A stretch of DNA of 64,000 nt from Qipengyuania aurantiaca (GTDB lineage Bacteria > Pseudomonadota > Alphaproteobacteria > Sphingomonadales > Sphingomonadaceae): contig NZ_CP081295.1 of assembly GCF_019711375.1 (NCBI RefSeq), forward strand, positions 2,517,001 through 2,581,000, given 5' to 3'. The notes under the pieces were generated by a model that was not told where the DNA came from, searched no databases, and saw only the letters and a list, made by a program, of their open reading frames with translations. This document shows positions 1-9,387 of the stretch, one piece after another. Within the stretch, counting starts at the first letter, position 1. Every line of letters begins with the position of its first letter. A program made the translations under genes and the position numbers.

Positions 1-921
1 GCCGATTGCTACGGCCTCGGCGTGGAGCATTGTGTGCCGGTGCTGCGCGATGCGGGATGCCGGGACTTCTTCGTCGCCCATTGGAGCGAGGTGGCTGCGG
101 TCATCGAGCACGTCGAGGCTGCGCAGGTCGCGGTGCTGCATGGTCCGCTCGATGCGAACGAGGCGGCCTATGCGCGCGAAACCGGTGCGCTGCCGGTCAT
201 CGACTCTCTCCGCCAGGCGAAGCTCTGGGAGGAAGGCGGGGGAGGGCCATGCCACCTCATGGTCGACAGCGGCATCAACCGCCTCGGCATCTCGCCACAG
301 GAAATTTCGGACCCCGTTGTGCAGGCGCTCGATGTGCAGGTGCTCCTGAGCCATCTCGCCTGCGCGGACGAAGACAGTGCGATGAATGCGCAGCAGCTCG
401 AGGCTTTTCGCGATGCGATCCAGCGTATCGAGCACCGCGAGGCGAGCCTCGCCAACAGCGCGGGGATCGCGCTCGGCAGCAACTACCATTTCGACCTGAC
501 CCGCCCAGGCCTTGCTCTTTATGGCGGTGTGCCGAGGCCGGAACTGGCCGATCACATCCGGCAGGTCGCGTATCCCAAAGCCGCCATCATCCAGACCCGT
601 AAGCTCTCCGCCGGCGACTGTGTCGGCTACAACGCTACCTTCACCGCTCCTTCCGAAATGCGGGTCGGCGTTCTGTCGCTTGGCTATGCCGATGGCATCC
701 TGCGGAGCTGGGGCGGGGCGGCGTTTCGGAGCTGCGAGAAAACGCTTCCGATCCTTGGCAAGGTGTCGATGGACATGATCGTTATCGACCTCTCCAACGC
801 TCCCGAACTGGGTGAGGGCGACTGGGTCGTATTGCCCTACCATCTGCCCGATGCTGCGCAGCAAACCTCTCTAACGCAATACGAATTGCTCACTGTTCTG
901 GGTAACCGCTTCGCCCGCTGA
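1..921 (+). CDS. alr: Alanine racemase, C-terminal part (5' truncated by window edge)
   Basis: PLP-dependent racemase that converts L-alanine to D-alanine for peptidoglycan, in the cytoplasm. The reading frame is open from base 1. The first residues, ADCYGLG, match the segment directly after the PLP-binding lysine of the family (K-A-x-x-Y-G-x-G), so only the N-terminal strand and the lysine itself are missing. The C-terminal beta domain is present: GYADG at 682-696 holds the catalytic tyrosine, and VSMD at 763-774 matches the conserved (I/V)SMD stretch. The gene stops with TGA at 919-921, and phaR follows on the same strand after 72 bases. Family assignment is firm; only the start cannot be seen. 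Confidence 0.95.
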   Translation, partial: ADCYGLGVEHCVPVLRDAGCRDFFVAHWSEVAAVIEHVEAAQVAVLHGPLDANEAAYARETGALPVIDSLRQAKLWEEGGGGPCHLMVDSGINRLGISPQEISDPVVQALDVQVLLSHLACADEDSAMNAQQLEAFRDAIQRIEHREASLANSAGIALGSNYHFDLTRPGLALYGGVPRPELADHIRQVAYPKAAIIQTRKLSAGDCVGYNATFTAPSEMRVGVLSLGYADGILRSWGGAAFRSCEKTLPILGKVSMDMIVIDLSNAPELGEGDWVVLPYHLPDAAQQTSLTQYELLTVLGNRFAR

Positions 922-930
922 GAGCATGTG

Positions 931-978
931 TTGCGCTGCACATTGTGCAAGTGCTAAGCGTGGCTGCAACGCACAATG
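931..978. promoter_or_regulatory. Dyad-rich leader of phaR, candidate PhaR operator
   Basis: The gap between alr and phaR holds GCACATTGTGC at 938-948, palindromic except at its centre. The octamer CATTGTGC at 941-948 is repeated in inverted orientation as GCACAATG at 971-978, ending just ahead of the phaR ribosome binding site. PhaR proteins are known to bind TGC-rich dyads and to repress their own gene, so self-regulation is a reasonable inference. The same pair could instead form an RNA hairpin that covers the leader. Confidence 0.4.
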
Positions 979-993
979 GGGAGATAAAGCGAC

Positions 994-1548
994 ATGGCCA
1001 AGCGGACCGCCGAGGGCGAACCGATCATCATCAAGAAATACGCCAATCGGCGGCTCTACAACACCGATACTTCGAGCTACATCACGCTCGATGATCTGGC
1101 CAAGATGGTCCGCGACAATGTCGATTTCCAAGTGGTCGACGCCAAGACCGGTGACGATATTACGCACACGATCCTCACACAGATCATCGTCGAGGAAGAA
1201 AGCCAGGGCGGCCAGCAGATGCTCCCGGTCAGCTTCCTGCGCGACCTGATTTCCATGTACGGAAATTCGATGCAGTCGATGATGCCGAGCTATCTCGAAG
1301 CGAGCATGGCCAATTTCCGCAAGAACCGCGAACAGCTGCAAGCCGCCTTTGCCAAGGGCATCGAGGCGAACCCGCTGGCCAAGATGGCCGAAGCGAACCT
1401 CAAGATGATGCAGAACGCGGCCGAAGCCTTTATCCCAGCGACCCGCCGCAATGTCGACAACGCCAAGAAGGATGCCGACGGCGAACTGGCCGAGATGCGC
1501 AAGCAGATGGCCGCGATGCAGAAGAAGCTGGACGAGCTTAGCAAATAA
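994..1548 (+). CDS. phaR: Polyhydroxyalkanoate synthesis repressor PhaR
   Basis: DNA-binding regulator that senses polyhydroxyalkanoate granules and controls phasin and PHA genes. The 184-residue protein has the family's N-terminal DNA-binding domain (about residues 11-70) with the signature KKYANRRLYNT at 14-24. A central helical region follows, and residues 155-184 are rich in M, K, E and Q and likely form a coiled coil. The ATG follows GGGGAGATAAAGCGAC, a good ribosome binding site. No PHA synthase or phasin gene lies in this window, so its targets are elsewhere. It sits between alr and proS, and the dyad upstream may be its own operator. Confidence 0.93.
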   Translation: MAKRTAEGEPIIIKKYANRRLYNTDTSSYITLDDLAKMVRDNVDFQVVDAKTGDDITHTILTQIIVEEESQGGQQMLPVSFLRDLISMYGNSMQSMMPSYLEASMANFRKNREQLQAAFAKGIEANPLAKMAEANLKMMQNAAEAFIPATRRNVDNAKKDADGELAEMRKQMAAMQKKLDELSK

Positions 1549-1594
1549 TTGCATCGGCGCGCCGCCGACCCTCAAGCAAGATACAGGAATTCCC

Positions 1595-3136
1595 GTGGCC
1601 CAGATCCGCCATGCCCTCACCGCCCGCCGCGCCGACGATTTCGCGGCCTGGTATCAGGAAGTCATCTCCGCGGCCGAAATGGCGGAGGAATCGGGTGTGC
1701 GCGGCTGCATGGTCATCCGCCCCTGGGGCTTCGGCATCTGGGAGCGTATGCAGCGCCTGCTCGACGACCGTATCAAGGCGACGGGCCACGAGAACGCCTA
1801 TTTCCCGATTTTCATCCCGCTCTCCAATTTCGAGCGCGAGGCCGAGCATGTCGAAGGCTTCGCCAAGGAAATGGCGGTTGTCACCCACCACCGGCTGATT
1901 GCCGGCAAGGACGGCGGGCTGATCCCCGATCCCGAAGCCAAGCTGGAAGAACCGCTGGTCGTGCGCCCGACTTCGGAGACGATCATCGGCGATGCGATGG
2001 CACGCTGGGTGCAAAGTTGGCGCGACTTGCCGCTCAAGCTCAACCAGTGGGCCAATGTCGTGCGCTGGGAAATGCGCACCCGCATGTTCCTGCGCACCAG
2101 CGAATTCCTCTGGCAGGAAGGCCACACCGCCCATGCTAACGAGGCGGAGGCGAAGGAACACACGCTGCGTATGCTCGAAGTCTATCGCGCCTTTGCGGAC
2201 GAAGACCTCGCGCTCGCCGTGGTGACGGGCGAGAAGTCGGAGAACGAGCGCTTCCCCGGCGCGGTCGAAACCTGGTCGATCGAAGCGATGATGCAGGACG
2301 GCAAGGCGCTGCAGGCGGGTACCAGCCATTACCTCGGCACGAATTTCGCCAAGGCCAGCGGCATCAAGTATCAGAACAAGGAGGGCGGCGAGAGCCTCGC
2401 CCACACCACGAGCTGGGGCGTGTCGACCCGCATGGTGGGCGGCGTCATCATGACACATGGCGACGACGATGGGCTGCGCCTGCCGCCCAAGATTGCGCCT
2501 CAGCAGGTCGTGATCCTGCCCATGCTGCGAGACAAGCCTGAAGATGAAGCGCTTATCGAATATTGCGAGGCCCTGCGTGCCACGCTCGCCAGCCAGCTGG
2601 TGCTGGGTGAGCCGTTGCGTGTGCTCCTCGACACGCGCCCCGGCAAGGCGGCGCAGAAGCGCTGGGACTATGTTCGCAAGGGCGCGCCGATCATCGTCGA
2701 GGTCGGTGGCCGCGACATGGAGAACGGCGTCGTCTCAATGCTCCGCCGTGACCGCCTGTGGGACGAGGAAACCGGCAAGCCCGCCTTCCAGACCCCCTCG
2801 CGCGAAGTCGCCGGGCAGACCATTCCCGATGTGCTCGCCGACATCCAGTCCGCGCTGCTGACTGAGGCAAGCGAACGCCGCGATGCGAATATCACGCGCG
2901 GCGTGACCGATTTTGCCGAGGTGGAAAAGCACTTCGCTGCCTCGCGCTATTCGGGCTGGGTCGAAGTCCAGTGGTCGAAGCCCACCGGCGCGGCGCTGGA
3001 AAAGGTCGTGGAACGCCTAAAGGAGCACAAGCTCACCATCCGAAATGTGCCGATGGACGCGGCACCGGTGGACGGCGTCTGCATCTTCTCCGGGGAACCG
3101 GCGACCGAGCGCGTGTTGCTGGCTAAGGCTTACTAG
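1595..3136 (+). CDS. proS: Prolyl-tRNA synthetase, archaeal/eukaryal (short) type
   Basis: Class II aminoacyl-tRNA synthetase that charges tRNA-Pro. I chose GTG at 1595 (AGGA about 7 bases upstream); an upstream extension of the frame would overlap phaR and carries no homology. The 513-residue protein has RPWGFGIWE (motif 1 area), the block VVRPTSETI, NQWANVVRWE and FLRTSEFLWQEGHTA (motif 2), and ends in the typical AKAY with C-terminal tyrosine. These are hallmarks of the archaeal/eukaryal ProRS branch. The roughly 180-residue editing insertion found between motifs 2 and 3 of the long bacterial ProRS is absent. Assignment is firm. Confidence 0.95.
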   Translation: MAQIRHALTARRADDFAAWYQEVISAAEMAEESGVRGCMVIRPWGFGIWERMQRLLDDRIKATGHENAYFPIFIPLSNFEREAEHVEGFAKEMAVVTHHRLIAGKDGGLIPDPEAKLEEPLVVRPTSETIIGDAMARWVQSWRDLPLKLNQWANVVRWEMRTRMFLRTSEFLWQEGHTAHANEAEAKEHTLRMLEVYRAFADEDLALAVVTGEKSENERFPGAVETWSIEAMMQDGKALQAGTSHYLGTNFAKASGIKYQNKEGGESLAHTTSWGVSTRMVGGVIMTHGDDDGLRLPPKIAPQQVVILPMLRDKPEDEALIEYCEALRATLASQLVLGEPLRVLLDTRPGKAAQKRWDYVRKGAPIIVEVGGRDMENGVVSMLRRDRLWDEETGKPAFQTPSREVAGQTIPDVLADIQSALLTEASERRDANITRGVTDFAEVEKHFAASRYSGWVEVQWSKPTGAALEKVVERLKEHKLTIRNVPMDAAPVDGVCIFSGEPATERVLLAKAY

Positions 3137-3173
3137 CTTGAACTGACGGCGGTTTTGCCCGACACCGGTCGGC

Positions 3174-4613
3174 ATGAAGAAATTTCTACCGCTGCTCGCT
3201 GTCTTCGCAACGCCAGTCCAGGCACAGGACAGCCAAAACCAGGAAGAGGCCGACCGACTATACGACGAGGTCGCGCCCTTGATCGATACCGGGACACGGC
3301 TTCCGGGCCCTGCGATTGATGCGGTGGACCCCGCCGTATCCGTGTCCGAGGATCGCCTGCGCGCCGATATCGACACTCTTGTCGGTTTCGGAACCCGGCA
3401 TACGCTTTCCGAACAGGACAATCCCACGCGCGGCATCGGCGCAGCGGTCGACTGGGGTCTCGCCGAGTTCGGGCGGATTTCCCAAAGCTGCGATGGCTGC
3501 CTCGAAATCGTCGCGCCTGAGCGGATCGAAGAGGGCCGCCGCCTGCCGCGCCCCACGCGTATTCGCAACGCCGTCGCCATTCAGCGCGGGAGCGAGAGGC
3601 CGAACGAGGTCGTGATCGTTCAGGCGCATATCGACAGCCGCGCGACCGATGCGATGGACTGGGAAAGCGATGCGCCCGGCGCCAACGATGACGGTTCCGG
3701 CACCGTGCTGGTTCTCGAAGCGGCGCGCGCGCTGACCCAGCGGCAGTATCCCGTCACCATAGTCTATGCTCTCCTGTCGGGCGAGGAGCAGGGTCTCTAC
3801 GGTGGCCGGCTCATGGCCGATTACGCCGCGGAGCAGGGTTGGCAGGTGAAGGCCGTCCTCAACAACGACGTCGTCGGCAACAGCTGCGGCAGCGACGGCT
3901 ATTGCGACCCCGACCATGTGCGCGTCTTTTCGGAAGGTCCGCGCGCCGATCTGACCGATCCCATCCGAGCCGCGCAGCGCCGCGAGGGCGGGGAGAACGA
4001 CAGCCCGAGCCGCAATCTCTCGCGCTGGCTGGACAATCTCGCCGACGAAACCGAGGGCGGCCTCGATGTGCGTCAAATCTGGCGGGTGGACCGCATGGGG
4101 CGCGGCGGCGACCAGATACCTTTCATGGAGAAGGGCTATCCCGCCATCCGCATCGCGGTCGCGGTGGAGGATTACGAACACCAGCACCAGGACCTGCGGG
4201 TCGAGGATGGCGTGACCTATGGCGACACGGCGGACGAAATGGATTTCGATTACCTGGCGAAGGTGACCCAGTTCAACATCCGCGCGCTCGACAAATTGGC
4301 GCGCACCCCTGCGCCGCCCGCTGCAGCGGCACAAGCCGCCGTGCAGACATTCACCGACGTCTCGTGGAGCGAAGTACCCGGCGCCATCGGCTACACCGTC
4401 TGGCATCGCCGCACGGACGAACCCTATTGGCGCGAGGAACCGGTGATCGAAAACGTCGTCGCCACCAACGCGCGGCTCGATGGCGTGCGGGGGGATGACT
4501 GGATCTTCGGCGTCAGCGCAACCGGTGCCGACGGCATCCGCAGCCCCGTTTCCAGCGCGGTCCCGGCCGGACAATTCGCGCCGATCCCGATGGAAGAGGA
4601 TGACAGCGAGTAG
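3174..4613 (+). CDS. Secreted M28-family zinc aminopeptidase with C-terminal beta domain
   Basis: Probable exported metallopeptidase of family M28 (aminopeptidase Y/S type). Residues 1-18 form a signal peptide ending VQAQ. The di-zinc site can be read in order: H152 (QAHIDS), D172 (GANDDGSG), E204/E205 (LSGEEQG), D232 (NNDVVG) and H336 or H338 (YEHQHQD). Residues about 390-470 look like a fibronectin-III-type domain (WSEVPGAIGYTVWHRRTDEP), as in some secreted M28 enzymes. The protein has 479 residues. The substrate cannot be told from sequence. It starts 37 bases after proS on the same strand, with only a weak ribosome binding site. Confidence 0.88.
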   Translation: MKKFLPLLAVFATPVQAQDSQNQEEADRLYDEVAPLIDTGTRLPGPAIDAVDPAVSVSEDRLRADIDTLVGFGTRHTLSEQDNPTRGIGAAVDWGLAEFGRISQSCDGCLEIVAPERIEEGRRLPRPTRIRNAVAIQRGSERPNEVVIVQAHIDSRATDAMDWESDAPGANDDGSGTVLVLEAARALTQRQYPVTIVYALLSGEEQGLYGGRLMADYAAEQGWQVKAVLNNDVVGNSCGSDGYCDPDHVRVFSEGPRADLTDPIRAAQRREGGENDSPSRNLSRWLDNLADETEGGLDVRQIWRVDRMGRGGDQIPFMEKGYPAIRIAVAVEDYEHQHQDLRVEDGVTYGDTADEMDFDYLAKVTQFNIRALDKLARTPAPPAAAAQAAVQTFTDVSWSEVPGAIGYTVWHRRTDEPYWREEPVIENVVATNARLDGVRGDDWIFGVSATGADGIRSPVSSAVPAGQFAPIPMEEDDSE

Positions 4614-4625
4614 GTCCGTCCCCAT

Positions 4626-6932
4626 ATGGGCGTCATGAAAAAACAGAACAGGACCGGGCGGCCGCAGGGGCTGCCCAGCAAAGAACAGATAATCGAATTC
4701 ATCCAGAGCTCCGACAAGCCGGCCGGCAAGCGTGAAATCGCCAAGGCCTTCGGCATCAAGGGGCAGGAAAAGATCGCGCTGAAGAAGCGCCTCAAGGACA
4801 TGGCCGAAGAAGGCCTGATCGACGGCAAGAAGACAGCCTTCCACAAGATGGGCGGCCTGCCGAAGGTGACCGTGCTCAAGGTCGTCGAGATCGACGATGG
4901 CGAGCCTATCGCGATTCCCGAAAGCTGGGACCCCGATGCCCCGAACAAGCCGCCCCGCCTGGTGGTCAAGGAAAGCAAGAAGCTCGCGGCGCTGAAGCGT
5001 GGCGACCGGTTCCTCGGCCGTACGGAAGAGCGCGGGAAGGGCTGGATCGCCCACCCGATGAAAAAGCTGCCTGCGCGCACCGAAGGGCTGATGGGCGTCG
5101 TCGAGATGGACGGCAGCGGCAAGCCCTGGCTGGCCCCGGTGGACAAGCGCGTGCGCAACTCCTCGCCCATCGGCGACCTCGGCGAAGCGAAGGAAGGCGA
5201 GCTGGTGCTGGCCGAACCCATGGGCAAGTCGCCCCGCGCGAAGGTCAAGGTGGTCGAGGTGATCGGCGACCCGCTGGCGCCCAAGAGCTTCAGCCTCATC
5301 GCCATCGCCAAGCACGGCATCCCGCACATCTTCCCGCCCGAAGCGCTGGAAGAGGCGCAGACCGTCGCCGATCTCCCGCTCAGCGAAGAGAGGCGCGAAG
5401 ACCTGCGCGATGTGCCTATCGTCGCCATCGATCCCGCCGATGCGCGCGATCACGACGACGCGATTTGGGCCGAGCCTGACGGGGACGGGGGCTACAAGGC
5501 AATCGTCGCGATCGCCGACGTGTCCTTCTACGTCCGCCCCGGCGGCAAGCTCGACCGAGAGGCGCGAAAGCGCGGCAATTCAGTCTATTTCCCCGACCGC
5601 GTCGTGCCGATGCTGCCGGAAATCCTCTCCGCCGATGTCTGCTCGCTGGTCGAGAACGAAGACCGTGCGGCTATGGCCTGCCACATCCGCATCTCGCCTG
5701 AAGGCAAGGTGACGAAGTGGCGCTTCACCCGCGCCATCGTGCGGCTCGCGGCCAACATCGCCTATGAAGACGCGCAGAAAGCCATCGATGATGGCAGCGC
5801 GGACGAGACGCTCAAAAACCTCTGGGGCGCTTGGAAGCTGCTGTTCAAGGCACGCCAGGCGCGCGACCCGCTCGACCTTGAATTGCCCGAGCGGCAGGTG
5901 CGCCTCAACGACGAGGGCCAGATCGAGGAAATTGCCGTTCGCGAACGCCTCGATGCGCACCGCGTAGTGGAAGACTTCATGATTGCCGCCAATGTCGCGG
6001 CGGCCAAGGCGCTGGAGGAAAAGGCCGCGCCGGTCGTCTACCGCGTTCACGAGACGCCGAGCCGCGAAAAGCTGGTGGCGTTCAAGGAATATCTCGCCAG
6101 CCAGGGCAAGAGCTTCGCCATGGGGCAGGTTATCACGCCTGGCCTGTTCAACCGTATGCTCAAGGACATCGTCGATCCGGCGGAAAAGGCGCTGATCATG
6201 GAGGCGGTGCTGCGCAGCCAGACGCAGGCCTATTACGGGCCGGCGAATGCGGGGCACTTCGGCCTCGCGCTGGGCAGCTATGCGCATTTCACCTCGCCGA
6301 TCCGTCGCTATGCCGACCTGCTTGTGCACCGCGCGCTGGTCGACGCTTACAAGCTCGAACAGCCCAAACCCAAGGGTGCCATTCCCGACGCATCCGGCCT
6401 CTCCGACCGCGACCGGACAGCGCTGGGCCAGATTACCGACGCCATCAGCCAGACCGAGCGCCGCGCGATGGAGGCCGAGCGCGATACCATCGATCGTTAT
6501 GTGGCCGCATGGCTTTCGGGCCGCGTGGGCGAGGTCTTCGACACGCGGATCACCGGGGTTCAGGGCTTCGGCTTCTTCGCCACTATCGAAAACCTCGGCG
6601 GTGACGGGCTGGTCCCGATTTCCACGCTCGGCCGCGAATACTTCCGCTATGATGAAGGCGCGCGCGAGCTCGTGGGTGAGGATACCGGCAAGACCTACGC
6701 CGTTGGCGACCGTTTGAAGCTGAGGCTTGCCGAATCCAACGCGCTCACCGGGGCGCTCAAGTTCGAATTGCCCGAAAGCGAAGGAGGCGCGCCGATCGAG
6801 AAACGCGGCGAGCGCCTCCAGCACAAGAAGAAGCCGCTGAAGAAAGGCAAGGGCGCACCCCGCCAAAAGCACGCGCAGGGTCCGCGCGGGCGTCCGGGGA
6901 ACATCCGCCACCAAGGGCGAAAAAAGAAGTAG
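4626..6932 (+). CDS. rnr: Ribonuclease R
   Basis: Processive 3'-5' exoribonuclease of the RNB family, acting on structured RNA, rRNA and tmRNA-tagged messages. The 768 residues show a winged-helix N-terminus (about 18-75), a cold-shock region (about 100-220), and the RNB catalytic domain with IDPADARDHDDA, where D269, D275, D277 and D278 are the metal ligands. TSPIRRYADL lies in the later RNB part. A C-terminal S1 domain (VGEVFDTRITGVQGFGFF) and a Lys/Arg-rich tail of about 45 residues follow; such basic tails bind RNA. A second ATG at 4635 is an equally possible start. It follows the M28 peptidase after 12 bases and may be cotranscribed with it. Confidence 0.95.
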   Translation: MGVMKKQNRTGRPQGLPSKEQIIEFIQSSDKPAGKREIAKAFGIKGQEKIALKKRLKDMAEEGLIDGKKTAFHKMGGLPKVTVLKVVEIDDGEPIAIPESWDPDAPNKPPRLVVKESKKLAALKRGDRFLGRTEERGKGWIAHPMKKLPARTEGLMGVVEMDGSGKPWLAPVDKRVRNSSPIGDLGEAKEGELVLAEPMGKSPRAKVKVVEVIGDPLAPKSFSLIAIAKHGIPHIFPPEALEEAQTVADLPLSEERREDLRDVPIVAIDPADARDHDDAIWAEPDGDGGYKAIVAIADVSFYVRPGGKLDREARKRGNSVYFPDRVVPMLPEILSADVCSLVENEDRAAMACHIRISPEGKVTKWRFTRAIVRLAANIAYEDAQKAIDDGSADETLKNLWGAWKLLFKARQARDPLDLELPERQVRLNDEGQIEEIAVRERLDAHRVVEDFMIAANVAAAKALEEKAAPVVYRVHETPSREKLVAFKEYLASQGKSFAMGQVITPGLFNRMLKDIVDPAEKALIMEAVLRSQTQAYYGPANAGHFGLALGSYAHFTSPIRRYADLLVHRALVDAYKLEQPKPKGAIPDASGLSDRDRTALGQITDAISQTERRAMEAERDTIDRYVAAWLSGRVGEVFDTRITGVQGFGFFATIENLGGDGLVPISTLGREYFRYDEGARELVGEDTGKTYAVGDRLKLRLAESNALTGALKFELPESEGGAPIEKRGERLQHKKKPLKKGKGAPRQKHAQGPRGRPGNIRHQGRKKK

Positions 6933-6985
6933 GCGGAACGGCCAAGGGGCTGTCCTCATTGGTTGGGCAAAGGAGAACCTATCCC

Positions 6986-7501
6986 ATGCTCATCCCCGGA
7001 CAGCCCGTCCCCGAACTCGATCTGCCGCTGACCATCGATGCCCGCTTCGAATTATCGAAGCAGGATCCCGAGGCCTTCACCATGCTGGTCTTCTATCGCG
7101 GCAAGCATTGCCCGATCTGCAAGAAATACCTCATCGAACTCGGCGGCAAGCTTTCGGGCTTCACCGGCAAGGGCATCAATGTCTTCGCCGTGTCGATGGA
7201 CAGCCCCGAACGCGCCGCGGTTTCCCATGAGGAATGGGATACGGGAGACGTACCGCTCGCGCATTCGATGAGCGAGGAGAAGGCCCGCGAATGGGGCCTC
7301 TACATTTCCGAAAAGCGCGAGGGCAGTGAAGAGCCCGATACTTTCAGCGAACCGGGCCTGTTCCTGGTGAAGCCCGACGGGACGCTGCATTTCGCCGTGG
7401 TCCAGAATGCTCCGTTCACGCGCCCCGATCTCGACGACCTGCTGAGCGGCCTGACCTATACGCTGGAAAACGATTACCCGACGCGCGGCACGCTGACCTG
7501 A
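6986..7501 (+). CDS. Peroxiredoxin-like (AhpC/TSA, thioredoxin-fold) protein
   Basis: Thioredoxin-fold protein of the redoxin/AhpC-TSA group, 171 residues, cytoplasmic (no signal peptide). I chose ATG 6986 because it follows AGGAGA at 6971-6976. The motif YRGKHCPICKKY places a C-P-I-C pair at C42 and C45, as in the 'peroxiredoxin-like' subfamily rather than classical 2-Cys peroxiredoxins. It probably reduces peroxides or disulfides; the true electron donor is unknown. It is convergent with the universal stress gene, only four bases apart at the 3' ends. Confidence 0.85.
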   Translation: MLIPGQPVPELDLPLTIDARFELSKQDPEAFTMLVFYRGKHCPICKKYLIELGGKLSGFTGKGINVFAVSMDSPERAAVSHEEWDTGDVPLAHSMSEEKAREWGLYISEKREGSEEPDTFSEPGLFLVKPDGTLHFAVVQNAPFTRPDLDDLLSGLTYTLENDYPTRGTLT

Positions 7502-7505
7502 CGCG

Positions 7506-7955
7506 TTAGGCGAGCTCGTCCAGCTCTTCCTTGCCCAGGTTTCCGGGGACAAGGTAGAGCGGGCAGGGCAGGTTCGCGGCGTGGGCGGCGAAGTGGCCGA
7601 CGAGGGGGTTCTTCCCCTCACGCGCCGTGCCCAGAACCAGCGCGGCGATGGAGCCGTGTTCTTCCAGGTAGTTGCCGATCACTTCGGCAGGCGATCCCGG
7701 GCGCACGGCGATGACCGGCATCTTGCCCATTTCGCCGAAGATATTGCCCGCCGCGTTGTTCGCCATGACCTCGGCCCGTTCGCGCGCTTCCTGCTCGATC
7801 GTAGCCTGCACGCCGCCGAAGGCGTTGAAGGTCTGCTGCGGCACCAGCGCGAGGATGTGCACCGATCCGCCGGTCTTCATCGCGCGCAGCGAGGCGAAGC
7901 GCAGGGCCTGCTTGGCCTCCTCCGTTTCGTCCATCACGACGAGGTATATTCGCAT
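7506..7955 (-). CDS. Universal stress protein (UspA family)
   Basis: Single-domain UspA protein of 149 residues, cytoplasmic, likely nucleotide-binding. It starts MRIYLVVMDETEEAKQAL, the usual first strand and helix of the fold. The ATP-loop segment at about 107-120 (LVLGTAREGKNPLVG) resembles the family G-x2-G-x9-G pattern but is not an exact match, so ATP binding is uncertain. It is transcribed away from the E2 gene, with a shared 128-base region between them that must hold both promoters. Confidence 0.85.
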   Translation of the reverse strand: MRIYLVVMDETEEAKQALRFASLRAMKTGGSVHILALVPQQTFNAFGGVQATIEQEARERAEVMANNAAGNIFGEMGKMPVIAVRPGSPAEVIGNYLEEHGSIAALVLGTAREGKNPLVGHFAAHAANLPCPLYLVPGNLGKEELDELA

Positions 7956-8083
7956 AAGTCCGGCTCCCTCCGAAGGGCACCGACTACAAGCTAATTCGTA
8001 TTCTGCGCAAGGACCTTGCGGGTCACGGCCAAATTGGCCAGAGACCCCTCAAACAATTCCCAGCGAGGACGTAACGTCAAAAC

Positions 8084-9367
8084 ATGCCCACGCCGATCAA
8101 GATGCCCGCCCTTTCGCCCACCATGGAAGAGGGCACGCTCGCCAAATGGCTGGTGAAGCCGGGCGACACCGTTTCCGCCGGCGACATCATGGCCGAGATC
8201 GAAACCGACAAGGCGACGATGGAATTCGAAGCCGTGGACGAGGGTACGATCGCCTCGATCATGGTCGATGAAGGCACCGAGGGCGTGAAGGTCGGCACGG
8301 TCATCGCCATGCTCGCCGAAGAGGGCGAGGATCTGGACGAGGCGGCCAAGGCGGCTCCTTCGGGTGGCGAGGCGAAGGCCGAGGAAGCGCGCGAAGAAAA
8401 GGTCGAGCAGGAAGAGAAGCGCACCGAAGCTCCGACTCCCGCTTCGGCTCCAGCAGCTGCGAAGAGCGATGACGGCACGCGCATCAAGGCTTCGCCGCTT
8501 GCCCGACGCATTGCCGAGCAGAAGGGCCTCGATCTTTCGACCATCACCGGCTCGGGTCCCAATGGCCGCATCGTGAAGGCCGATGTCGAGGACGCGAAGC
8601 CCGGCGCTTCGCCTGCAAAGGAAGCCGCCGCCGCACCCGCGCCGGCTAAACCCGCCACCATGGGCGGCGATCTCGATGCGCCTTACGAAGCGCAAAAGCT
8701 CAACAACGTCCGCAAGGTCATCGCACGCCGCCTGACCGAGGCGAAGCAGACCATCCCACACATTTACCTTACCGTGGATGTACGCCTCGACGCGCTGCTC
8801 AAGCTGCGCAGCGAACTCAACAAGAGCCTCGAGGCGGATGGCATCAAGCTGTCGGTCAACGACCTCCTGATCAAGGCGCAGGCCCGCGCGCTGCAGCGCG
8901 TGCCGCTGTGCAATGTCAGCTTCCAGGGCGACGAGCTTTACCAGTACACCCGTGAGGATATCTCGGTCGCCGTCGCTGCGCCTTCGGGTCTGATCACGCC
9001 GATCATCCGCGATGCGGGCCGCAAGGGCCTCGCGCAGATCAGCACCGAGATGAAAGAGCTTGCGGGCAAGGCGCGCGACGGCAAGCTGCAGCCGCATGAA
9101 TTCCAGGGCGGCACCGCCTCGCTCTCCAACCTCGGCATGTTCGGCACCAAGCAGTTCGACGCGGTGATCAACCCGCCGCAGGCGATGATCCTCGCGGTCG
9201 GAGCAGGCGAGCAGCGTCCGCACGTCATCGACGGCGCCCTGGGTGTAGCCACCGTGATGAGCGCCACCGGCAGCTTCGACCACCGCGCCATCGACGGCGC
9301 GGACGGCGCGCAGTTCATGCAAGCTTTCCAGCAGCTGGTCGAGAACCCGATGGGGCTGGTGGTCTGA
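8084..9367 (+). CDS. pdhC: Pyruvate dehydrogenase E2, dihydrolipoamide acetyltransferase
   Basis: E2 core of the pyruvate dehydrogenase complex; transfers acetyl groups from lipoamide to CoA. The 427 residues contain one lipoyl domain with modified lysine K43 ([12 protein letters not shown]), an acidic and Ala/Pro-rich linker (about 84-130), a peripheral subunit-binding domain (134-168, [16 protein letters not shown]) and the catalytic domain with FDHRAIDGA (H400, D404). The first 24 residues are nearly the same as those of the E1-beta protein encoded at 46711-48102. E3 (lpdA) lies 0.9 kb downstream, but E1 is about 37 kb away. Confidence 0.95.
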   Translation: MPTPIKMPALSPTMEEGTLAKWLVKPGDTVSAGDIMAEIETDKATMEFEAVDEGTIASIMVDEGTEGVKVGTVIAMLAEEGEDLDEAAKAAPSGGEAKAEEAREEKVEQEEKRTEAPTPASAPAAAKSDDGTRIKASPLARRIAEQKGLDLSTITGSGPNGRIVKADVEDAKPGASPAKEAAAAPAPAKPATMGGDLDAPYEAQKLNNVRKVIARRLTEAKQTIPHIYLTVDVRLDALLKLRSELNKSLEADGIKLSVNDLLIKAQARALQRVPLCNVSFQGDELYQYTREDISVAVAAPSGLITPIIRDAGRKGLAQISTEMKELAGKARDGKLQPHEFQGGTASLSNLGMFGTKQFDAVINPPQAMILAVGAGEQRPHVIDGALGVATVMSATGSFDHRAIDGADGAQFMQAFQQLVENPMGLVV

Positions 9368-9387
9368 TCTTCTCAAGGAGCAGGCAT

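Noticed and set aside
3258..5453. Minus-strand reading frame (731 codons) opposite the M28 peptidase and rnr
   Set aside because: Antisense to two genes with clear catalytic motifs; composition is typical of a shadow frame.
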